64,000 nucleotides of DNA from Bacillota bacterium (GTDB taxonomy: Bacteria > Bacillota > Clostridia > Christensenellales > UMGS416): assembly GCA_023435705.1 (NCBI GenBank), contig JAEYRH010000004.1, positions 1-64,000 on the forward strand, read 5' to 3'. Positions 19,582-30,232 of this stretch are shown piece by piece (the first letter of the stretch is position 1; every line of letters starts with the position of its first letter). The notes beneath the pieces were generated by a model. That model was not told the origin of the DNA. It did not search any database and saw nothing but the letters and a program-made list of their open reading frames with translations. Both the position numbers and the translations under genes were made by a program.

Positions 19582-20573
19582 TCATTCATATCCAACTGCC
19601 TTCCTTTCCTGTTCAGGCGGCTCCTCCTCCGGCTCCGCATCCATGATGACGTTCTCTCGCTGATCCATATTGAGCAAGCTGTGTAGTTCCGCCAATCGAG
19701 CCGACTTAGCCTGCAGCTCCACCTCTTGCTCAAAAGGAACTTCGATCTGTGCCTTCGCTGTATCCATCTGTTTCCGTAGGGTCTTGAGTTGTTCCCGACA
19801 ATACTCCAGCTTCTTGGGGATGTCGGCAAGCACGTTATCCATGCGGGTGATGTTGCCATGCACGTCGGTACCAAGCGTCACTGTATGGCCGATGATACCC
19901 TGCAGCGTGACCATATATTGCTTTCCGAAGCTGTCGAAGGAAAAGAACATGGGAAAGCCCCTGTAGCTGCCCAATTGCTGTGGTTCTGGCGAAGTCATCG
20001 CCTTGCATGTTTCGAGGATGGCCGCTCCGGCATCGACTTTCTCGGTATAGGCATTGCCTCGAATGGTCATGCCAGTGAACTTGTTCAGTGTCTCATCACT
20101 GGCACCAGATTCTGACACCTTGCTGCATTGCTCCAGGCGAGAAGCATCTTTCTCAAACCCAGAGGCACGCTCTTCCAGCAGCCGAACTTCCTTGGGAAAC
20201 CGTTGGAATACCGCATCTTCCAACGCATACCGCTGGCTTAGGTGGTTGGCCTTCAGGAGCTTGAGCTTGGAAACCTGGATGTCCAGGTCCATTTTCTCCT
20301 TGATGTACGGGTTGCCGGTGGCAAGAGCCTTCACCTCGGCGTAGCTGAGCGCCGTCTCGTCAATGTCCTCGGCGCTGCGGACCGGAGATTTGCTCGTCAT
20401 GATCTGCGAAATGAATCGCTGCTTGTTCTCCAATATCTGATATAGGTAAGCGTCAAATGTGTTCTCCGTAACGTACCGGAAGATATGCACCTCCTCGTTT
20501 TTGTTTCCCTGTCGAACGATGCGTCCGGCACGCTGCTCCAAATCAGTCGGACAGAGTTTGCGGACAATATTAT
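19582..20573 (-). pseudogene. ICE helicase C-terminal fragment, copy 3
   Basis: About 319 residues from motif VI to the C-terminus, open throughout, starting at the same breakpoint as the other copies. The N-terminal ~110 residues are almost identical to copies 2, 4 and 5, while the middle (about 115-160) differs in sequence and length. The intact toprim gene follows. The catalytic parts of the helicase and methylase are absent. Confidence 0.85.
20544..20573. repeat. Shared 30-bp breakpoint sequence, copy 3
   Basis: Matches copy 2, including the CGGGCGTT extension. The 20582-20824 stretch to the right is an intergenic region of mixed composition in which I see no gene. Confidence 0.8.
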
Positions 20574-20824
20574 CGGGCGTTGGTAAATGTTCATAGCAGG
20601 TGTGTTAATAACATGAAGTCAATTCATCACGTATAGAGAAGCGGATTATGATAACACGAAGTTGGATTTCCATGATCTGCTGGCAAGAGCTCATGACCAC
20701 CGGCTTAGTCATTGGCCTGATTAAGCCCCAGAAGGGCCTGCTACCAGAATGCATCTATAGATGCGCTGAAATTTCGCCAACCGCTAATCCTTGTAGGCAT
20801 TCCAAAAATGGATACAGACTTCCC

Positions 20825-23800
20825 TTACGCTCTTCTATGCCTTATAAAGACAACCAGCAATATGACGCCAACCAGAACCAAGCCGCCCAGCAGCCACCAT
20901 ATCAAACCGATGCCGCCGCCAGGATTCACAGTATCGTCAGCGTTTGCGGGCACCGCAGTTACAGCAGGCGTATGAGATGGGGATGGCGATGGTGATACGG
21001 TTTCAGTCGAATCGGGTTGCGTATCATCGACTTCGGCAAACACCGCGAAGGGTGACAGGCCGGACACCTGGATTGTCGCCATCCTGTCTTTCACAATGAC
21101 AGTGTAATTTTCAAGTTCACCGTTATTACAGTGCAGAACCGTTACTGTTTTTCCATCGTATTGCGTTCCGACGGGCAGGCTAATGGAAATCATACCTGTG
21201 AAGCCGCCGGAAAGGGAAATGTTCTTGCCAAGAAGGAAAACGTAGTCGCCGTCATCCATCCGCTGCCGAATCGCATCGCAGGCTTCGCTATCCCCGAGGT
21301 TCAGCTCTGTCACAGTCAGCACAGCGTCCTCGCGAATGTTATCGCCTGAAACCGAGATGCCGGAAGAATCGTCCACAAGCGTTTGGGCGATATAGACCGG
21401 GTTTTGTTCCCAATGGCCAATATACTTTCTGTTACCCCAAGAGCCTGCCGGTATCGTAACGTACATCACCATGCCCGAAACACCGGTGCCCGACCAGCCG
21501 ACAAATGTATAACCCTCTTTCTCCGGATTATTCAGCGTAATGGCACCGCTTTTGACGGTATAGCTGTCCGGATTGGGTTCGTCGAGCGTACCGCCATCCA
21601 AATCATAGCGTATGCTGTAGGTGTTCAATGTCCAGTGTGCGGTATACACTCTGTCGCCGATGGAATTTGCCGGTATAGTCACGCTCAGTGTTGTTTCATC
21701 AATATCCGTGCCAGACCAGCCGGCAAATGTGTAACCAACCCTCGACGGGTTTTCCAGCGTTATGGGGAGAACCTCCACCGTATAACTCACAGGGTTGTTT
21801 GCCGCGTCGCCCGCGAGGTCGTAAGCCAGCGCATAGGGAGTAGGCGTCCAGTAAGCGTGAAGCATCAAGTCGCCGTCCGTCTGATAAACTGTCTCTTCGG
21901 TGTACTCGCTGCCCGCGCCGCCTGCTGCGGTGAACCATCCTTCGAACGTGTAGCCCGTCCTTACGGGCGTCGGCAGCTCGCCCACCGCCGCGTCGTATGT
22001 CATGGTGATGCTTTCGGGTGATACCACTCCGCCCTGTGCGTAAAAACTCAGCGTGTAGTCGTTGGCCGTCCAGTGCGCGGTGTATTCTCTGTCGCCGGTG
22101 GAGTTCGCCGGTATCGTCAAGTTCAGCGTTGTCCCGTCAATATCCGTGCCTGACCAGCCGGTAAATGTATAACCAACCCTCGACGGGTTTGCCAGCGTTA
22201 GGGGGATATCCTCCACTGTATAACTCTCAGGATTGATGGCAGTACCACCCGCGAGGTCATAAGCCAGCGCATAGGTGTTGAGCGTCCAGCAGGCGTGAAG
22301 CGTCAAGTCGCCTGCCGTCTGATAGACGGTATCAGCGGTATACTGAGTACCCGCGCCGGAGGCTTCGGTGAACCATCCTGCGAACGTGTAGCCCGTCCTT
22401 TCAGGCGTCGGCAGTTCGCCCACCGCCGCGTCGTATGTTACGGTGATGCTTTCGGGTGATACCGTTCCGCCCTGCGCGTCGAATGCAAGCGTATAGTCGT
22501 TGGCCGTCCAGCAGGCATAGAGCATACTGTTGCCGTCCGTCCGGTATACGGTTTCTTCAGTGTACTCGCTGCCCGCGCCGGAGGCTTCGGTGAACCATCC
22601 TGCGAAGGAGTAGCCCGTCCTTCCGGGCATCGGCAGTGCTCCCACCACCGCGTCGTACGTCACGGTGATGCTTTCGGGTGATACCGTTCCGCCTTGCGCG
22701 TCGAATGTAAGCGTATAGTCATTGGCCGTCCAATGCGCGGTATACGCCCTGTCGCCGGTGGAACCAAACGGGATGGTTACGCTTGGGTTTATGCCCGCAA
22801 TGCCTGTGCCCGACCAGCCGGTGAAGGTATAGCCTGCCCTCGTGGGGCTCACAAACGTAAAGTCCGCGCCTTCGTCCGTAAAGCTCGCCGGATTCGGTGT
22901 GCTTATGGTTCCGCCTGCAAGGTCATACGTAATCGTGTAAACGGGCGGCGTGGTCCGGAAGGTATGGCTGGTGTCGGCGGACGCCATCACATTGTTGTTG
23001 GCATCCCGAAAACCATCAACCTTGACCGTGTAGTGAGTGCGGTTTGAAAGGCCGGCATAAGGCAGGGTGTAAACGGTGTTCCCAGCCGACCAGGTGCCGC
23101 CGGCTAGCGCTGTGTACTCGCCGCCGCTCGAAATAGAGACCGTACCCGTCCCATCTATGACTTCTTCATCAAACGTAATGACGATGCTGCCGTCAAGCGG
23201 CGCGTACTGTCCGGCCGGTTCGACGGATGTAACGACAGGGGGCTGCGTATCCGGCGCGAGCACGCCCGAAGATGTGTTCGCGGTGACCGAACCGCTGTAT
23301 TTGAGCGGCGCGGGCGTCTTCGCCGCCATCGCCGCCGTTCCTGCGGGCAGATACAGATACAGCTTTCCGCTTGCGTTGGTTTTCACATCGTTTGCGCCGT
23401 AGGCGTAATAAGTGCTGCCCGCGCCCCAGGACAGCAAGCTGATATCCGACGACGCGACCGCCGCACCGCCGTCCATCACCGTGACGGTAGTAAGATATAC
23501 ATTGTCTCCGTTGGCGTTTTTCAGCGTGCCTCCGCTGCCGTATTTGCCCGCGCCGATTGCCGCCCCGCCGCCGGTTCCCTGCGCCTTGATACTGCCGCCG
23601 CTGACAACGACTGCGCCGCCATTATCGCTGTATCCTCCTCCGATGCCCGCGCCGTAATTACCGCCCGTTGCCGTAACCATACCGCCGGAAATCGTGACAT
23701 TGCCTCCCGGATCTCCATCACCGCCGCCGATGCCCGCGGCGAAACTACCGCCCTTTGCCGTGACCATTCCGCCGGAAATTGTGACCTTGCCCCCTGAACC

Positions 23801-24637
23801 AAACATACCGCCGCCGATGCCCGCACCTGAGCTGCCACCCGTTGCCGTGACCGTTCCGCCGGATACGTTCACCGCACCGCCGTCGCCACCGAATCCTCCG
23901 CCGATACCTGCGCCGTCCCCGCCGCCTGTTGCTGTGACTGTTCCGCCGTGTATATTCACTGTACCGCCACCGTTAGATCTGCCGATGCCCGCACCTGATC
24001 TGCCACCCGTTGCCGTGACCGTTCCGCCGTATACGTTCACCGTGCCGCCGCCGCCACCGTATCCTCCACCGATACCTGCGCCGTACTCGCCGCCCGTTGC
24101 AGTGACTGTTCCGCCATATACGTTCAACGTACCGCCGCTACCCGTGAGTCCTCCGCCGATACCGGCACCGTAGCTTCCACCCTTTGCCGTGACATTGCCG
24201 CCGTATACGTTCACCGTTCCGCAGCCCTGCCTGTCGCCGCCGCCTAACCCACTGCTGTCTTCATCTCCGGTAACGTTCAGCGTTCCGGTGCCAAGGGACT
24301 GTCCGTAAATCGTAAGGGTGTTGCCCGAAGTAACGTTGATACCCACGTTATCTGTGCTTGCGGTAACCGCAAGCGAAGCGCCGTCGGCCAAGATCAAATT
24401 TACGCTGCCGCTCACTGTGATGGTGCCCGAGCGCGTCACTCCGCTGTCGTTCACCACATACCAGCCGGTGCCAAGGGTGGACGTACTTGAATCGACGACG
24501 GCAGCGGTTACGGTCTGCTCCGTGCCGGACCCGTCGATATACGTGACGCTTGCGTCGTCCGCCCGCGCCGTGGCGGGCAGGAGCATGAACGCAATCGCCG
24601 CAAGGATTAAAATGCTTGTGAAACGCTTCAATTTCAT
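20825..24637 (-). CDS. Large cell-surface repeat protein (Gly-rich array plus seven InlB-type repeats)
   Basis: 1270 residues. A signal peptide (about 1-27, ending ATARA) is followed by a Gly-rich array of roughly ten 24-residue units (GGTVTATGGEYGAGIGGG), probably a beta-helix. A bacterial Ig-like domain of the SbsA/Big_5 type comes next (about 470-570). Then come seven Listeria-Bacteroides repeats (pattern GYTFAGWFTEASGAG). A Pro/Ser/Thr-rich spacer and a C-terminal membrane helix with basic tail (IWWLLGGLVLVGVILLVVF) end the protein; no LPxTG sortase site is visible. It is probably an adhesin or surface layer component held by the C-terminal helix. It is the sole cargo between helicase copies 3 and 4. 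Confidence 0.85.
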   Translation of the reverse strand: MKLKRFTSILILAAIAFMLLPATARADDASVTYIDGSGTEQTVTAAVVDSSTSTLGTGWYVVNDSGVTRSGTITVSGSVNLILADGASLAVTASTDNVGINVTSGNTLTIYGQSLGTGTLNVTGDEDSSGLGGGDRQGCGTVNVYGGNVTAKGGSYGAGIGGGLTGSGGTLNVYGGTVTATGGEYGAGIGGGYGGGGGTVNVYGGTVTATGGRSGAGIGRSNGGGTVNIHGGTVTATGGGDGAGIGGGFGGDGGAVNVSGGTVTATGGSSGAGIGGGMFGSGGKVTISGGMVTAKGGSFAAGIGGGDGDPGGNVTISGGMVTATGGNYGAGIGGGYSDNGGAVVVSGGSIKAQGTGGGAAIGAGKYGSGGTLKNANGDNVYLTTVTVMDGGAAVASSDISLLSWGAGSTYYAYGANDVKTNASGKLYLYLPAGTAAMAAKTPAPLKYSGSVTANTSSGVLAPDTQPPVVTSVEPAGQYAPLDGSIVITFDEEVIDGTGTVSISSGGEYTALAGGTWSAGNTVYTLPYAGLSNRTHYTVKVDGFRDANNNVMASADTSHTFRTTPPVYTITYDLAGGTISTPNPASFTDEGADFTFVSPTRAGYTFTGWSGTGIAGINPSVTIPFGSTGDRAYTAHWTANDYTLTFDAQGGTVSPESITVTYDAVVGALPMPGRTGYSFAGWFTEASGAGSEYTEETVYRTDGNSMLYACWTANDYTLAFDAQGGTVSPESITVTYDAAVGELPTPERTGYTFAGWFTEASGAGTQYTADTVYQTAGDLTLHACWTLNTYALAYDLAGGTAINPESYTVEDIPLTLANPSRVGYTFTGWSGTDIDGTTLNLTIPANSTGDREYTAHWTANDYTLSFYAQGGVVSPESITMTYDAAVGELPTPVRTGYTFEGWFTAAGGAGSEYTEETVYQTDGDLMLHAYWTPTPYALAYDLAGDAANNPVSYTVEVLPITLENPSRVGYTFAGWSGTDIDETTLSVTIPANSIGDRVYTAHWTLNTYSIRYDLDGGTLDEPNPDSYTVKSGAITLNNPEKEGYTFVGWSGTGVSGMVMYVTIPAGSWGNRKYIGHWEQNPVYIAQTLVDDSSGISVSGDNIREDAVLTVTELNLGDSEACDAIRQRMDDGDYVFLLGKNISLSGGFTGMISISLPVGTQYDGKTVTVLHCNNGELENYTVIVKDRMATIQVSGLSPFAVFAEVDDTQPDSTETVSPSPSPSHTPAVTAVPANADDTVNPGGGIGLIWWLLGGLVLVGVILLVVFIRHRRA

Positions 24638-24799
24638 GGTTCCAGCCTCTCCACCGTCACAAGTACGGGTTCTCCCAATCTCTCAATTTTGCAATGGTGG
24701 CTCTGTTGGTATAATGTGTATATGACATTATGTTACAATATTAGCGGTTTATCGTCAATGAAAGCGCACTCTGAAAAGGATTAGGTTAATATCACCGCT

Positions 24800-25425
24800 C
24801 CAACTCGCAGGTCGATGGCGCTCTCGAACAGATGCAACTTTACCGAAACGTCTTTTGCCGAGGTGGAGAAGGAATACCGTTTGTCGCCCCCCCACATCGC
24901 TTATAAATCTACTGCCGGATGTACCGCGAAGCACACCTTATCTTGGTACGCCTTGCCGATCAAACCCGACGAACACTGCATTGTGGTGTTCCCTGCTCTC
25001 ATACAGCTTTTCCGTCCGGATGCAATATTTAATGATACCTCTGGAAATGCCGCGACCGGCAAGATAGGCGATTACACGGTCGTTGTTGCCGTTTCTCTCT
25101 GGCAACATCAGTTGCTTTGTCTCAGCAGTTGTTTCGGCTTGTGGGCAGGCGGCAAAGCCGCCGTCTGCCCATCAATTTGGTTTACCGCCTTGGGGAGCGA
25201 TATTCCCCGTTCCTTGATGAGATAATCCAGCGCAGAGCGCCCACCGACGCCAAGCGACCACCAGCACCATTTCCCATTTGAGATCTTCAGGCTGTCATGG
25301 GTGCAGGTAGTATAGACATCGCCGGAAAAATGCACCAACTCCTGAGACTCTTAACTTTGTAGGTAGGTCAGTAAATCCATTTGTTTGGCTCGTTCGATTT
25401 GCTCCGGCGTTACATAGGGCATTAT
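24800..25425 (-). pseudogene. Decayed toprim-type ICE protein
   Basis: The minus-strand segments KISNGKWCWWSLGVGGRSALDYL and several flanking stretches match the intact toprim gene at 18602-19567. The reading is broken by stops and frameshifts, and the C-terminal third with the D-x-D motif is missing. It lies directly after helicase copy 4, the same order as in copy 3. Confidence 0.75.
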
Positions 25426-25434
25426 ATATTCACC

Positions 25435-26436
25435 TCATCTCTCATACCCAGCCGCTCTGCGCTCCGGCTCCAGTGCTTCTTCATCCGGCTCCGTTTCCAT
25501 GATGATGTTTTCTCGTTGATCCATGTTCAGAAGGCTATTGAGTTCCACCAGCCGAGCAGTCTTTGTCTGCAGTTCCTCCTCTTTCTCAAAAGGAACCTCG
25601 ATCTGTCCCTTCGCTGTATCCATCTGTTGCCGAAGGGTCTTGAACTGCTCCCGGCAATACTCCAGTTTCTTCGGAATGTCGGCTAGCGCGTTGTCTAGGC
25701 GGGTGATGTTGCCATGCACGTCGGTGCCAAGCGTTACTGTATGGCCTATGGCTCCCTGCAACGTGACCATATACTGTTTTCCGAAACTGTCGAAGGAGAA
25801 GAGCATGGGAAAGCCCCTGTAGCTACCCAATTCCTGTGGTTCTGGCGAAGTCATTGCTCTGCATGTTTCGAGAATGGCCGCGCCTGCATCGACTTTCTCG
25901 GTATAGGCATTGCCACGAATGGTCATGCCAGCGAACTTGTTCTGTATATCATCACTGGTACCAAATCCCGACACCTTGCTGTATTGCTCCAGGCGGGAAG
26001 CATCCTTTTCAAACCCGGAGATACGCTCTTCCAACAGCCGGATTTCCTTGGGGAACCGCTGGAATACCGCATCTTCCAGGGCATACCGCTGGCTCTGATG
26101 GTTGGCCTTCAGTAGCTTCAGTTTAGAAACCTGGATGTCAAGATCCATCTTTTCTTTGATGTATGGGTTGCCGGTGGCAAGAGCCTTCACCTCGGCGTAA
26201 CTGAGCGCCGTCTCGTCAATGTCCTCGGCGCTGCGTACCGGAGATTTGCTCGTCATGATCTGGCTAATGAACCGTTGCTTGTTCTCTAGAATCTGATACA
26301 GATACGCGTCGAACGTGTTCTCCGTAACGTACCGAAAGATATGCACCTCCTCATTCTTGTTGCCTTGGCGGACGATACGCCCGGCCCGCTGCTCCAAATC
26401 AGTCGGACAGAATTTGCGGACAATATTATCAGGCAT
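25435..26436 (-). pseudogene. ICE helicase C-terminal fragment, copy 4
   Basis: 333 residues. In this copy alone the breakpoint provides an ATG (MPDNIVRKFCPTDLEQR), so the fragment could be expressed as a free-standing protein. It has motif VI onward only. The sequence is closest to copy 3 in the middle region (EKDASRLEQ), consistent with the same toprim-linked lineage. Confidence 0.85.
26400..26429. repeat. Shared 30-bp breakpoint sequence, copy 4
   Basis: One substitution relative to copies 2 and 3 inside the 30 bp; similarity ends within about 7 bp to the right. The stretch to 26661 shows no gene. Confidence 0.8.
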
Positions 26437-26661
26437 TACTGACTTTAGCCTGGTCTTGAGCTTCTTTTACTTTATGGGGTTAAATCCTCAGAAAACGAAA
26501 TAATCATGGCCCTCATGTTCAATTTGTTCTGTTGACATACAATTGAAACCCTTGTAAAATGGGGTGCATTTTACTCAAAATCTGTAGCCCGCTGCATTAG
26601 CATCGTGCCAGCTGGTAATCGCAAATACCAGGAGTGGGCTTGGGCGGCCGAATCACTCTAA

Positions 26662-29600
26662 TTATTTATCCTCATATATTTTTATGTCCTTCCAGCCAGC
26701 TTCGGCAATATTCACTGCCTTTTTGATAAGCTTTGATTCCAACCCTATCGCATAGCCGCCAGATTCGGCGTTGACGCCTGCTGCCTCTATTACGACAATA
26801 TCTTGCCAGTTTGATAATTCGTTAGAGAAGTCATAACCAATATTCCCGGTTGCAACAACTGTACCATCGGTTTTTAAGCCTAGAGTGACATTTTCACCCG
26901 CAGAAATTGCTACAATGTTATTCCAGGAAGATACATCACATACATGCGTAAGGTTTGATCCGGTAGCCACCACGGTACCATCTGATTTCAAGCCTACAGT
27001 CCAATAATCTCCCGCAGATACAGCAATAATATCCGTCCATCCGGACACATTGCATTCTCCATTGCCATTGTTTCCCACAGCCAATACAGAGCCGTCAGAT
27101 TTTAGGCCAACCGAGTGGTGACCTCCTGCAGACACGGCAACAATGTCCGTCCATCCGGACACATTGCACTGCCCATTATCATTACTCCCAACAGCCACGA
27201 CCGTTCCATCAAATTTCAATCCAACCGTGTGCCCCTCTTTTATGATAATTTGACCAACGACGCCAAACTTATATCCTACTGTATCAACCCCGCCCGCGGA
27301 TACTGCAATAATATCGCTCCACGCGGATACTTTGCATTGGCCGTCTGTATTCAACCCGGCAGCTACTACGGTTTTTTGGGAAGTCAAGCCAACGGTATGC
27401 GTCTCCCCTGCGGAAATGGCGACAATGTCTTTCCATTTAGATACATTGCATCGCCCGTCTTTATTATATCCGGCAGCCAATACTGTACCATCGGATTTCA
27501 AGCCAGCTGTGTGCTTCGTGCTGGCGGATATGGCGATGATATCGCTCCATCCCGAAATAGCGGCCTTGTTGTTTTCTTCCAGTCCGGCGGTAACGATCTT
27601 GGTACTAGACCTTACTTCAGGGGTCGAAACAGCGGCGACATAGTTTGCATTGCATTGCCCGTCTTTATTACTTCCCACAGCCACGACCGTTCCGTCGGAT
27701 TTCAAGCCTACTGTGTGGGATCCCCCTGCGGAAACCGATATGATGTCCTTCCATCCTGGAACATCGCATGCGCCGTCCTTGTTATGTCCCACAGCCACAA
27801 CCGTTCCGTCGGATTTCAAGCCTACTGTGTGAGCCCCCCCGGCTGAAACCGATATAATGTCCCTCCATCCTGATACATCGCATTCGCCGGTTTTGTTACT
27901 CCCTACAGCCACCACCGTGCCGTCGGATTTCAGGCCTACAGTGAAAAAAGACCCTGCAGAAATGGAAATGATATCCTTCCATCCTGACACATTGCATTGT
28001 CCGTTATAATTATCTCCAACAGCTATCACCGTGCCATCGGATTTCAGGCCTACAGTGTGAGCCGACCCTGCGGAAATAGCAACGATGTCCTTCCATCCAG
28101 AAACATTGCATTCGCCCTCATTGTTATATCCCACAGCTACCACAGTGCCGTCCGATTTCAAACCTACTGTGTGGGAAAGCCCTGCGGAAACAGCTATGAT
28201 ATCCTTCCAACTAGAGACATCGCATTCGCCACATTTGTTATATCCCACAGCCACCGCCGTGCCGTCGGATTTCAAGCCTACTGTGTGAGAATACCCTGCG
28301 GAAACCGCTGCGATTTCTTTCCAGCTCGACATATCAAATTGGCCATCTTTATTACCAACGGCTATGGCTGAGCCGTCCGATTTGACGCCTACGGTAAGAG
28401 TGTCTCCCGCACTAAGCGTCTTCGCGTTTTTCTCCATCCAAAACGGCCTGTATTGCTCAGCCAGCGCCTTGCTGTCCTTATAGCCGGCCGCTTCCGCGAA
28501 CAACGCCGCCGCGTCGGCCTTTTTCCCTTCCGACAGCAGGCTCTGTGCCTTCAGATACCGCGTCTCCAGCAAAAGCCGAGGGCTGTTTTCGTATTTGCCA
28601 AGGTCCTCAAACAGCCGTATTGCGTCATCATACTTTGCGGCCTGTACGCTTTGGAGTGCTTCCTGATACCTTGCATTTGGTATAATCACGAAGTTTGTCA
28701 CGACACCCGCGGCTGCCAGCACTGCCGCCGCCGCAGCTAGCGTGATAAGGGCGTTTCGTTTCCGCTTCCGCTTCTTCTCCTGGGTTCTTCTTTCCTCCTC
28801 ATCATATTTCTGCAGCGCATTCCATACGGAGTTTCCCTCCTGAAGGATTTGGATTTCCTGGCCGGTAAATTCCGGACTACGTAGGAAGTCCCTTTTTAAA
28901 ACGATGTCGATGCGCGCAAGCCGCTCCACGACCAATTCCAGCTGCTTATCCAGGTACTCCTTTTTCTGGTGCGGTTGCTCTTTTTGCCTTTTCTCCAGCT
29001 GATTCCGCTTATCCCACAGCTTTTCTATTTCGGATACCACCTGCTCTTGTTCCGCTGGGTGGCGTTTCCAGAACGCCGTGAGCGCTTCCTGTTTCTTCTG
29101 CTCGTCTAGTTCCCTCTGCTTGCGCTCAGATTCTTCCTGTTCCTTTTGATTGGCGATTCTTTCCTGCTCGTCAATTTCTGCCTGCTTACGCTGCTTTATT
29201 CTCTGTTCGGCAGGCTCCCTAATTGCGCGGGTAACCGCCTCATCCCCGAATCGAATTGCCTTCTCGTAATTCTTGTTCTCCCAAAAGGCATCATCGCGCT
29301 CTGATAGAGCGGCGGCGTTCCTGATGTGCAGCTCGGCGAAAAGCCGGTATATATATGCCTGCGCGTTGGTCGGCTCCATATCCAATACGGCGTCGCAATA
29401 TTCCAACGCGGTTTTCCACTCCTCATCCTCAAGGAAAAGCTCGATGCGTTTGAGCGACGCATCGATGTTGCCCGTATTAATCAATATGTTTCGGGTCTGT
29501 TGCCCGGCTTTTAGCTTTTCGGGTTCCGCCGTCTGCCTGCCTGCCCGGGCTATGCTGTTTGGCAGGGCAAATGTGAAGGCTATGAAATTCCGATATGCCC

Positions 29601-29949
29601 AGCTGTTCAATTGCAGCATGCTGACTTTTCCGCTTGAATACTGCACTACGACGGTATGGACTTCCTGCTTGCCCAATTGGCTCGCCAATACGCCCGCGCC
29701 TACGCCAAACCAGAATGTGGCGGTGGAGACTGCCTTAGGGCTAGCGTTTTGCGTGACGCTGCCCAAATCTTCATATGCCTTTATTGTCGAAGCGTTCAGT
29801 TCGCACTTGTTTGTGGATGACCTTCCGAAAAAGCCATTGTCAAGGACACCATCCACAATCATCAGGCTCTTGTTCTCCGCCCAAACGTACACATTCAAGC
29901 CGGCGAATTCCCCGTTTACGACTATCCCATGCGGATACATTTTTGCCAT
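26662..29949 (-). CDS. TPR/coiled-coil membrane protein with about 14 RCC1-like repeats
   Basis: About 1095 residues from ATG 29949, chosen because AGAGG lies 6 bases upstream. In order: an unrecognised N-terminal domain (about 1-140); a TPR-like segment; a long Glu/Lys/Gln-rich coiled coil (about 230-385); one membrane helix (LITLAAAAAVLAAAGVV, about 405-425); another TPR stretch; then about 14 beta-propeller repeats of 38 residues (pattern VGLKSDGTVVAVG...GWKDI...VSAG). The propeller should face outside and the coiled coil inside, suggesting a sensor or anchoring protein. One repeat is extended by an insert near the middle. It is the only gene between helicase copies 4 and 5. Confidence 0.75.
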   Translation of the reverse strand: MAKMYPHGIVVNGEFAGLNVYVWAENKSLMIVDGVLDNGFFGRSSTNKCELNASTIKAYEDLGSVTQNASPKAVSTATFWFGVGAGVLASQLGKQEVHTVVVQYSSGKVSMLQLNSWAYRNFIAFTFALPNSIARAGRQTAEPEKLKAGQQTRNILINTGNIDASLKRIELFLEDEEWKTALEYCDAVLDMEPTNAQAYIYRLFAELHIRNAAALSERDDAFWENKNYEKAIRFGDEAVTRAIREPAEQRIKQRKQAEIDEQERIANQKEQEESERKQRELDEQKKQEALTAFWKRHPAEQEQVVSEIEKLWDKRNQLEKRQKEQPHQKKEYLDKQLELVVERLARIDIVLKRDFLRSPEFTGQEIQILQEGNSVWNALQKYDEEERRTQEKKRKRKRNALITLAAAAAVLAAAGVVTNFVIIPNARYQEALQSVQAAKYDDAIRLFEDLGKYENSPRLLLETRYLKAQSLLSEGKKADAAALFAEAAGYKDSKALAEQYRPFWMEKNAKTLSAGDTLTVGVKSDGSAIAVGNKDGQFDMSSWKEIAAVSAGYSHTVGLKSDGTAVAVGYNKCGECDVSSWKDIIAVSAGLSHTVGLKSDGTVVAVGYNNEGECNVSGWKDIVAISAGSAHTVGLKSDGTVIAVGDNYNGQCNVSGWKDIISISAGSFFTVGLKSDGTVVAVGSNKTGECDVSGWRDIISVSAGGAHTVGLKSDGTVVAVGHNKDGACDVPGWKDIISVSAGGSHTVGLKSDGTVVAVGSNKDGQCNANYVAAVSTPEVRSSTKIVTAGLEENNKAAISGWSDIIAISASTKHTAGLKSDGTVLAAGYNKDGRCNVSKWKDIVAISAGETHTVGLTSQKTVVAAGLNTDGQCKVSAWSDIIAVSAGGVDTVGYKFGVVGQIIIKEGHTVGLKFDGTVVAVGSNDNGQCNVSGWTDIVAVSAGGHHSVGLKSDGSVLAVGNNGNGECNVSGWTDIIAVSAGDYWTVGLKSDGTVVATGSNLTHVCDVSSWNNIVAISAGENVTLGLKTDGTVVATGNIGYDFSNELSNWQDIVVIEAAGVNAESGGYAIGLESKLIKKAVNIAEAGWKDIKIYEDK

Positions 29950-30064
29950 ACAAAACCTCTTAACAGTTAGAATACATATATGCAAATAATTATAGATAAT
30001 TAGAGGCTTGCGTGCAATGAGTAAACCAAATATAACTCACTCAGTAATGCGAACTGCATGTTTT

Positions 30065-30232
30065 AGGCAAACTACTGAGTATCTCCAACTTCGTTCTATA
30101 AACATACCACGAGTTATAGAAAATCAATCTCTAGTCTTGATAAAAGACGAGAGACGGGGGAAATGGTATTCCCCTATCAATTTCTACCTAGAGCTCTTTA
30201 GTTCTAAGCGATACATAGGATATCGCAATGGC
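30065..30232 (-). repeat. Degenerate flank homologous to the region after helicase copy 2
   Basis: Base-by-base similarity to 4605-4765, including the hairpin (GGGGGAA-6 nt-TTCCCCT). The short ORF present there is broken here. It marks copies 2 and 5 as one lineage, distinct from the toprim-linked copies. Confidence 0.65.

Noticed and set aside
23412..24173. Plus-strand Pro-rich frames opposite the surface protein
   Set aside because: They mirror the Gly-rich repeat array of the real gene on the other strand.
23500..24200. CRISPR-like array
   Set aside because: The regular repeats are coding (24-residue Gly-rich units) with no unique spacers; no cas genes are present.
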